This document shows positions 14,322-19,210 of a stretch of 19,210 nt of DNA, piece after piece. The position numbers were made by a program, and so were the translations under genes. The notes below the pieces were generated by a model, which worked only from the letters and a program-made list of their open reading frames with translations, was not told the origin of the DNA and searched no databases. This stretch comes from Sphingobium sp. (GTDB taxonomy: Bacteria > Pseudomonadota > Alphaproteobacteria > Sphingomonadales > Sphingomonadaceae). The stretch lies in assembly GCA_030148625.1 (NCBI GenBank), contig JASBTC010000018.1:1-19210 (forward strand), read 5' to 3'. The first letter of the stretch is position 1. Each line of letters opens with the position of its first letter.

Positions 14322-14570
14322 TCAGGCTTTCGCGGAACGCCGAAAACCAGCAAAGGCATCGGCCAGCCGCACGGTGGAACCACCCAGCACGACAAACAGC
14401 GCAAAGGCCATGCCGGGTAGATAGAACAGCACCGTCAACGGAACCGCGATCCAGAAATCGCGGCCCATGCCGCGTGCCAGAAACACGCCGAGAGGCGGAA
14501 GCAGGATCGCGGCAAGGATGATGGCGATGCGCATGGTGGGATGAACGAACGACGGCGTGTCGGGTTTCAT
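14322..14570 (-). CDS. YqaE/Pmp3-family small membrane protein
   Basis: The core MRIAIILAAILLPPLGVFLA and FWIAVPLTVLFYLPGMAFAL form two membrane helices joined by a short polar loop, the hallmark of the YqaE/Pmp3 (UPF0057) family. These proteins influence membrane potential or salt stress in yeast and plants; in bacteria the role is largely unknown. The family is usually about 50-60 residues. This form is 82 residues from 14570, or 70 from the ATG at 14534, which is where the conserved part begins. Neither start has a clear ribosome binding site. The C-terminus STVRLADAFAGFRRSAKA is a short extension. It lies upstream of tadA on the same strand, separated by 39 bases. Confidence 0.82.
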   Translation of the reverse strand: MKPDTPSFVHPTMRIAIILAAILLPPLGVFLARGMGRDFWIAVPLTVLFYLPGMAFALFVVLGGSTVRLADAFAGFRRSAKA

Positions 14571-14649
14571 GGGCGCGAAGGTTGACGCGAATCGTCCAGA
14601 CCGCTAGTGGCCCACGCTTTCCAGACGCTTTGATTTCAGGACAAAGACG

Positions 14650-14940
14650 ATGTCGCGCATTTGCGAACTGACCGGCAAGGGCCGCCAGGTGGGCCACAAT
14701 GTGTCCCACGCCAACAACAAGACCAAGCGGACCTATCTGCCCAACCTGCAGAATGTGACGCTGATGTCCGATTCGCTCGAAAAGAGCGTGAAGCTGCGCG
14801 TTTCGACGCACGGCCTGCGTTCGGTCGAGCATAATGGCGGCCTGGACAATTGGCTGCTCAAGACCTCGGACGAAAAGCTGAGCCTGAAGGCGCGTCGCCT
14901 GAAGCGCGAAGTCGTCAAGAAGGTCTCGGTCGCGGCCTAA
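14650..14940 (+). CDS. rpmB: 50S ribosomal protein L28
   Basis: This 96-residue basic protein of the large ribosomal subunit has [27 protein letters not shown] at the N-terminus, the L28 signature, and [12 protein letters not shown] next. It continues [16 protein letters not shown], as in alphaproteobacterial L28, and ends [17 protein letters not shown] lies eight bases before the ATG. It stands alone here rather than beside rpmG. It is divergent from the YqaE-like gene and convergent with the phytase-like gene. Confidence 0.97.
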   Translation: MSRICELTGKGRQVGHNVSHANNKTKRTYLPNLQNVTLMSDSLEKSVKLRVSTHGLRSVEHNGGLDNWLLKTSDEKLSLKARRLKREVVKKVSVAA

Positions 14941-14947
14941 GCCGCTT
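14932..14947 (+). terminator. Short hairpin at the end of rpmB
   Basis: GCGGC, loop CTAA (containing the stop codon), GCCGC, then TTACC. The 5-bp GC stem lacks a real T-run, so it is at best a weak terminator. A 12-base perfect palindrome, TTCGAATTCGAA, follows at 14952-14963. Confidence 0.3.
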
Positions 14948-15009
14948 ACCGATTCGAATTCGAACGACGTGGCGTCGGCCGATGGAAATCGGGCGGCGCT
15001 TAGTCGTGT

Positions 15010-15999
15010 CTAGTGACTACCATCTGTCAGCTCGAACTTCAGCAACAGGCTGTCCTGCAGCGGCGTCCCGAAATTATCGTCCGACGCCAGCCAGACGATC
15101 GTGCGCCCGCCCTCGCGGGTGATCGCCAGTGCCTCCATATTGTCGACCGCCAGCGGCGGCGCCAGCGTTGCGATCGCCTCCCCCATCGCCACGCCATCGC
15201 GCTCGATGGATTTGGGATCGAGGATCGATAGCGTCGCCTTGAACAGCGGCCAGATGCCGAGCCGCCGGTGAAGGACCAGCACCCGCCCGTCGGGCAATTC
15301 GGCGGCGTCGGTGACGCGGAAACCCGATGGTGGACGATAATAGAAGCGGACGCTCTTTGCCGCAGGATCGGTCGGATCACGATCGAACAGCAAGGCCTCA
15401 TCGGCGCCCGGCGGCCCCTTCCCCGTCTCCGAAAGCACCAGGAAGCGCCCTGAGCGCAGCCGCGCCATGGCTTCGGCGCCGCCATTGCCCGGCCATTTGC
15501 GCATCTCGGGTGGGCGACGCTCCACCTCGCCTCGCACAAGGCCGGGCGAGTAGCGCCAGATCGCATTGCGACTTTCGAACCCCACCCAGATTTTTCCGGT
15601 CGCCGGATCGCGCGTCATGGATTCGCTGTCGCGGTTGCTCTTGAGACCGTCACCGCCCGGACCGGCTGGGAGATTGCCGAATTGCGCGGCACCGATCGTA
15701 TCGCCCGGCCCCAGCGCAAGCCGAACGAATCCGCCGGCGTCGTTGAGCAACAGGATTTCACCGTCTGCGACCATCAATGACGAGAAGCTGCCGAATGCCG
15801 GATCGGGATTCTCCAGCCGCCAGCCCTTGAGAAAATTGAGAGGCCCGACCTGAATGCGCGTCGGATCGGATGAGTCGAGGGGGATGGGAATCGCGGTCAC
15901 CGGACTGCTCGGCCCCAGCACGGGGCGCCGCATGTCGAATTCATTGTCCCCACCCAAGGTCAGCAGGATCGGCAACAGGAGCGGGATAAACAGGCGCAT
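15010..15999 (-). CDS. Phytase-like esterase family protein (exported)
   Basis: The 329-residue protein has a hydrophobic N-terminal leader (MRLFIPLLLPILLTLGG) and is probably exported. The remainder fits the phytase-like (PF13449-type) beta-propeller family: FSSLMVADGEILLLNDAGG, NRDSESMTRDPATGKIWVGFE, NGGAEAMARLRSGRFLVLSE, DNMEALAITREGGRTIVWLASDDNF. These carry the acidic DSE and NxEA motifs that bind metal in the family. Members are annotated as esterase-like or phytase-like, but few have been tested, and the substrate is unknown. It converges with rpmB. The start is the only good ATG before the leader; the ribosome binding site is weak. Confidence 0.87.
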   Translation of the reverse strand: MRLFIPLLLPILLTLGGDNEFDMRRPVLGPSSPVTAIPIPLDSSDPTRIQVGPLNFLKGWRLENPDPAFGSFSSLMVADGEILLLNDAGGFVRLALGPGDTIGAAQFGNLPAGPGGDGLKSNRDSESMTRDPATGKIWVGFESRNAIWRYSPGLVRGEVERRPPEMRKWPGNGGAEAMARLRSGRFLVLSETGKGPPGADEALLFDRDPTDPAAKSVRFYYRPPSGFRVTDAAELPDGRVLVLHRRLGIWPLFKATLSILDPKSIERDGVAMGEAIATLAPPLAVDNMEALAITREGGRTIVWLASDDNFGTPLQDSLLLKFELTDGSH

Positions 16000-16013
16000 C
16001 GCCCGCGCTTCTA

Positions 16014-16062
16014 GAGTGCTTCCCGAAAAAGTGGGAACCGGTTTTTCGGTCGGAAAGCGCTC
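16014..16062. repeat. Alphaproteobacterial palindromic repeat
   Basis: GAGTGCTTCCCGAAAAA and its near-complement TTTTTCGG...GGAAAGCGCTC flank a short centre GTGGGAACCGG, giving a two-part stem. The form CCGAAAAAGTGGGAACCGG followed by TTTTTCGG is a recurrent intergenic element in alphaproteobacteria. It sits immediately upstream of the phytase-like gene start. Confidence 0.8.
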
Positions 16063-16102
16063 CGGATATTTCCCCGCCCGCGCTTGCCGGCCCTTCGCTT
16101 TC

Positions 16103-16151
16103 CTGAACGCCGGGCAACGGCATCTGAACGGCGGATAACATGTGCGTTCAG
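16103..16151. promoter_or_regulatory. 21-base direct repeat and inverted CTGAAC upstream of the RGY-repeat gene
   Basis: CTGAACGCCGGGCAAC (16103-16118) recurs as CTGAACGGCGGATAAC (16124-16139), 13 of 16 identical, with a 21-base period equal to two helix turns. GTTCAG at 16146-16151 is the inverted half. It could bind a regulator of the downstream gene. A general-stress sigma-like pair (TGAAC, 15 bases, CGTT) can also be drawn but fits the consensus poorly. Confidence 0.35.
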
Positions 16152-16235
16152 GCGAGCCTCAAACGAATCAGGGCATAAGCATCTCATCGGACGGAGGTTG
16201 GCCCCGCCGCCGAGTTGAAACGCAAGGAGAAGACC

Positions 16236-16652
16236 ATGTTCAAGAAACTGAGCCTTCTGGGTGCCACGCTCGCAATGGGCGCCGCCACCCTGATCCCCGC
16301 TACGCCGGCAATGGCGCAGCGCGACGGATATCATCGCGGCTACGACAATTACCGCGGCGATCGCGGCTATCGTGGCTACGACAATTATCGCGGCTACAAT
16401 GATCGCGGCTACCGCGGCTATCGCGGTGACCGTTACCAGTACCGCAACAATCGCGGCTATCGCGGCAATGACGGCTATTATCGCTGCCGCCGCGACGGCA
16501 CCGCCGGCACCATCATCGGTGCGATCGCCGGTGGCCTGCTCGGCAACGAAGTCGCCGGTCGCGGCGATCGGACCGAAGGCACGATCATCGGTGGCGCCGT
16601 GGGCGCCCTGGCCGGCCGCGCCATCGACAAGTCGGACAGCCGCTGCCGCTAA
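16236..16652 (+). CDS. Glycine-zipper 2TM-domain protein with RGY-repeat segment
   Basis: This 138-residue exported protein has a signal peptide (about residues 1-27, ending PAMA). A low-complexity part at about 30-85 is built of RGY, RGYDNY and RGDR units rich in Arg, Gly, Tyr and Asn. A glycine-zipper membrane hairpin (GTIIGAIAGGLLGNEVAGRG and GTIIGGAVGALAGRAI) precedes the end at SRCR. The zipper is of the kind found in the Rickettsia 17-kDa antigen and related outer-membrane proteins. Without a lipobox cysteine after the signal it is not an obvious lipoprotein. The start at 16236 is supported by AAGGAGAAG; an earlier in-frame ATG at 16215 is not. It stands alone and is followed by a strong terminator. 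Envelope stress or structure is a plausible role but unproven. Confidence 0.85.
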   Translation: MFKKLSLLGATLAMGAATLIPATPAMAQRDGYHRGYDNYRGDRGYRGYDNYRGYNDRGYRGYRGDRYQYRNNRGYRGNDGYYRCRRDGTAGTIIGAIAGGLLGNEVAGRGDRTEGTIIGGAVGALAGRAIDKSDSRCR

Positions 16653-16722
16653 GCCAACAGCATTCCTCGGTGTAGCGTAACGAGGACAGGGGAACGCCGC
16701 GAACTGTACATCGCGGACCCCA

Positions 16723-16762
16723 GAGGGCCGGAACCGAAAGGTTTCCGGCCCTCGCGTTATTT
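16723..16762 (+). terminator. Rho-independent terminator downstream of the glycine-zipper gene
   Basis: GAGGGCCGGAACC, loop GAAA, GGTTTCCGGCCCTC forms a 13-bp stem with one bulged T (16723-16753), followed by GCGTTATTT. It lies 70 bases after the stop codon. Confidence 0.8.
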
Positions 16763-16771
16763 GGGCCCATT

Positions 16772-16914
16772 GGGGCGGGTCGCATTTCGGGTCAGGCCGT
16801 CGCGAGAATGGTGCCGCGCGAGAACCGGAGCGCAGCGTACTTCAGTACGTGAGCACCGGAAGCGCAGCGCGGTGCCGTTCGCAGCAAGGCATCACCCGAA
16901 AGGCGGCCCGCCCC
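16772..16914. repeat. Large imperfect palindrome between the glycine-zipper gene and cobT
   Basis: The outer arms GGGGCGGGTCGC and GCGGCCCGCCCC, then TTTCGGGT and ACCCGAAA, enclose about 100 bases. The centre is AGCGTACTTCAGTACGTGAG, containing GTAC-TTCA-GTAC. Flanking it are two copies of CGGAGCGCAGC/CGGAAGCGCAGC. The centre resembles a dispersed sphingomonad intergenic element. The right arm touches the cobT stop codon, so the transcript end may fold into this structure. Confidence 0.7.
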
Positions 16915-18740
16915 TACTCGTTATCGAACAACGCGGCGAGCTGCTCCACCATCGTGCCGCCCAGCTGCTCGGCATCCATGATCGTCACGGCTTTCTGATA
17001 ATCGCGCGTCACATCATGCCCGATGCCGATCGCGACCAGTTCGACCGACGACCGGTTCTCGATCCAGTGGATCACCTGGCGCAGATGCCGCTCCAGATAG
17101 CTTCCCGAATTGACGCTCAATGTCGAATCGTCGACCGGCGCACCGTCGGAGATCACCATCAGGATGCGGCGCTCCTCGTGCCGCGCGATCAGGCGGTTAT
17201 GCGCCCATAACAGCGCCTCGCCGTCGATATTCTCCTTGAGCAGCCCTTCACGCATCATCAGCCCGAGCGATTTCTTCGCCCGGCGCCAAGGCTCGTCGGC
17301 CTGTTTGTAGACGATATGGCGCAGATCGTTGAGCCGGCCGGGCATTGGCGGCCGGCCCGCGGCGAGCCAGTTCTCGCGCGCCTGCCCGCCTTTCCACGCC
17401 CGCGTCGTGAAACCGAGTATCTCGGTCTTCACCCCGCAACGCTCCAGCGTGCGCGCCATGATGTCGGCCGAGATCGCGGCGATCGAGATCGGTCGCCCGC
17501 GCATCGAGCCCGAATTGTCGATCAGCAAGGTCACCACCGTGTCGCGAAACTCGGTCTCGCGCTCGATCTTGTAGGACAGCGAATGGCCGGGGCTGACCAC
17601 GACGCGCGCCAGCCGCGCGGCGTCGAGCATCCCTTCCTCCTGGTCGAAGTCCCAGCTGCGGTTCTGCTGCGCCATCAGCCGGCGCTGCAGCCGGTTGGCG
17701 AGCTTGGTCACCGCGCCCTGGAGATGGACGAGCTGATGATCGAGATAAGCGCGCAGCCGGTCGAGTTCGTCTTCATCGCACAATTCGGCGGCAGTCACCG
17801 TCTCGTCGAACTGATTCGTCCAGATCCTGTAGTCGAACTGCGCGTTGAGATCGGGGATCGGGCGGTTGGGGCGGACGGGCAGCATCCCCTCCTCACCCTC
17901 GTCGCCCAGCTCGGCGTCGGTTTCCGACGCCATATCCTCCTGCGCTTCGCCGGCTTCGCCATCCTCGCCTTCGCTGCCGTCAGGCTCACCGCGCGCCCCG
18001 CTCTGGCCATCGGAGCCGCCGGCCTCGTCATCGCCGTCGCTCTCGTCGCCTTCTTCGGGATCTTCGCCTTCGCTCTCGTCGCCGCCGTCATCGGCCGAAT
18101 CGGGGATCACGTCGCCGTCGATCAGCTCGAGATCCTCGAGCAGGCGCGTGGCGAGCTTCTGGAACGCGACCTGATCGTCGAGCGCGAGTCCGAGCGCGTC
18201 GAGATCGGCGCCCGCCTTCTCCTCGATCCAGTCGCGCACCAGCGACAGCCCGCCCTGTGCGGCCTCAGGCACAGGCTCGCCGGTCAGGCGCTCGCGCGCG
18301 AGCAACGCGATCGCGCTCGACAGCGGCACCTCGTCGCGTGACCGCGCGCGCGTGATCGGATCCGATCGCATCCGCATCGCGTGCGCCTCGGCCAGATTGG
18401 CCTTGACCCCGGCCATGGTGCGGCCGCCCAGCGCCTCGACGCGCACCTGTTCCACCGCGTCGAACGCCGCGCGTGCCACGGCATCGGCAGGCGCGGCGCG
18501 CGCATGGAGCGCGGCATCGTGATGACGCAGCTTCAACGCGAAACTGTCGGCGAATCCCCGCGCTTCGGCGACTTGCTCGGGCGGCAGGTTGCGTCCGGGC
18601 ATCGGCACCTTCAGATGCCGCCCCGCCTGCACCGGTGCATCGGCGGTGAACGCAAGCTCCACCTCCGGCTCACGCGCGATCGCGCGCGCCGTACCGGTCA
18701 GCACCGCCTTGAAACGGTCGAGGGGAGTCTGTTCGGCCAC
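16914..18740 (-). CDS. cobT: Aerobic cobaltochelatase subunit CobT
   Basis: With CobS and CobN this subunit inserts cobalt into hydrogenobyrinate a,c-diamide in aerobic cobalamin synthesis. CobS-CobT form the AAA+ chaperone-like complex that drives CobN. The 608-residue protein has the CobT N-terminal domain ([32 protein letters not shown]). A long Asp/Glu/Gly-rich linker spans about residues 210-290, and a C-terminal von Willebrand A domain has an intact MIDAS (Asp408, Ser410, Ser412 in LLIDNSGSM). [19 protein letters not shown] is the second VWA motif. It starts with GTG; the preceding cobS stop overlaps its ribosome binding site (TGAGG), so the two are coupled. Length and layout are normal for the family. 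Confidence 0.95.
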   Translation of the reverse strand: MAEQTPLDRFKAVLTGTARAIAREPEVELAFTADAPVQAGRHLKVPMPGRNLPPEQVAEARGFADSFALKLRHHDAALHARAAPADAVARAAFDAVEQVRVEALGGRTMAGVKANLAEAHAMRMRSDPITRARSRDEVPLSSAIALLARERLTGEPVPEAAQGGLSLVRDWIEEKAGADLDALGLALDDQVAFQKLATRLLEDLELIDGDVIPDSADDGGDESEGEDPEEGDESDGDDEAGGSDGQSGARGEPDGSEGEDGEAGEAQEDMASETDAELGDEGEEGMLPVRPNRPIPDLNAQFDYRIWTNQFDETVTAAELCDEDELDRLRAYLDHQLVHLQGAVTKLANRLQRRLMAQQNRSWDFDQEEGMLDAARLARVVVSPGHSLSYKIERETEFRDTVVTLLIDNSGSMRGRPISIAAISADIMARTLERCGVKTEILGFTTRAWKGGQARENWLAAGRPPMPGRLNDLRHIVYKQADEPWRRAKKSLGLMMREGLLKENIDGEALLWAHNRLIARHEERRILMVISDGAPVDDSTLSVNSGSYLERHLRQVIHWIENRSSVELVAIGIGHDVTRDYQKAVTIMDAEQLGGTMVEQLAALFDNE

Positions 18741-18746
18741 GGCGCC

Positions 18747-19210
18747 TCAGGCTTTCCCGACCACGCTTTCCGGCAAGTCCTTGCCGAAGACGCGCTGGTA
18801 ATATTCGGCGACCAGCGACCGCTCCGCCTCGTCGCACTTGTTGAGGAAGCTCAGCCGGAACGCGAAGCCGACATCCTTGAAGATCAGCGAATTCTGCGCC
18901 CAGGTGATCACGGTGCGCGGGCTCATCACGGTGGAGATGTCGCCATTGATGAAGCCCGGGCGGGTCAGATCCGCCACCTTCACCATGTTCTCGACCTCTT
19001 TCTTGCCGCCCTCGTGATCATATTCGCCCGATTTGGCGAGCACGATCTGCGCCTCGACCTGGGCGGGCAGATAGTTGAGCGTGACCACGATGTTCCAGCG
19101 GTCCATCTGGCCCTGGTTGATCTGCTGCGTGCCGTGATAGAGGCCGCTGGTGTCGCCCAGGCCCACCGTGTTGGCGGTGGCGAACAGGCGGAACCAGGGG
19201 TTGGGCCGGA
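18747..19210 (-). CDS. cobS: Aerobic cobaltochelatase subunit CobS, N-terminus cut by window edge
   Basis: Only about 153 C-terminal residues are inside the window, and the frame is open through the right edge. [20 protein letters not shown] carries the AAA+ sensor-1 region. [24 protein letters not shown] contains the arginine-finger region typical of CobS. The end [21 protein letters not shown] also matches the family. A GTG at 19166 is internal and is not the gene start. The stop is 6 bases before the cobT start, indicating an operon. It is the ATPase partner of CobT in cobalt insertion. The Walker motifs lie outside the window. Confidence 0.94.
   Translation of the reverse strand, partial: RPNPWFRLFATANTVGLGDTSGLYHGTQQINQGQMDRWNIVVTLNYLPAQVEAQIVLAKSGEYDHEGGKKEVENMVKVADLTRPGFINGDISTVMSPRTVITWAQNSLIFKDVGFAFRLSFLNKCDEAERSLVAEYYQRVFGKDLPESVVGKA

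Noticed and set aside
16120..16149. General-stress (EcfG-type) promoter upstream of the RGY-repeat gene
   Set aside because: TGAAC instead of GGAAC and a 15-base spacing to CGTT do not fit the usual consensus well enough to annotate.
17316..18341. Open frame of 341 codons antisense to cobT with apparent hydrophobic segments
   Set aside because: The hydrophobic runs are the complement of the acidic CobT linker; no ribosome binding site or family signature.

Overview
The window is high-GC DNA from an alphaproteobacterium, most likely a sphingomonad (Sphingomonadaceae). The evidence is the CobS/CobT cobaltochelatase pair, the alphaproteobacterial L28, a phytase-like esterase, a large TonB-dependent receptor, and short palindromic repeats of kinds common in this group. 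No name can be assigned from sequence alone, and no phage, transposase, tRNA, rRNA or CRISPR array was seen.

Positions 1 to about 13,620 look like an accessory catabolic locus. On the minus strand lie a thiolase (cut by the left edge) and a DapB-fold NAD(P)-binding oxidoreductase, read as one unit. Divergent from them is an acyl-CoA synthetase (1987-3687). It converges, across a 28-bp-arm inverted repeat, on a carotenoid-oxygenase-family dioxygenase (3827-5317). Divergent from that dioxygenase is a plus-strand run: an exported limonene-epoxide-hydrolase-like protein, an MFS transporter and an unusual tandem-fused HxlR-type regulator. A second plus-strand unit follows: SDR, SnoaL-like (frameshifted), SDR, SnoaL-like, with overlapping or nearly touching ends. 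A TonB-dependent receptor (11199-13517, minus) closes the block.

Together the genes suggest uptake of a bulky hydrophobic compound through the receptor, oxidative C=C cleavage by the dioxygenase, redox steps by the SDRs, SnoaL-fold isomerase/hydratase/dehydratase-type steps, CoA activation and thiolytic cleavage. Stilbenoids, apocarotenoids or other phenylpropanoid/terpenoid compounds would fit, but the substrate is inference. Three intergenic regions of this block share a CTTTCAT-N4-ATAC motif lying at predicted promoters. It is a good candidate for the operator of the local regulator.

Positions about 13,830 to the right edge are housekeeping: tadA, a YqaE/Pmp3-like membrane peptide, rpmB (L28), a phytase-like esterase, an RGY-repeat glycine-zipper protein, cobT and the C-terminal part of cobS (cut by the right edge). 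The stretch 13,518-13,829 marks the border between the two blocks.
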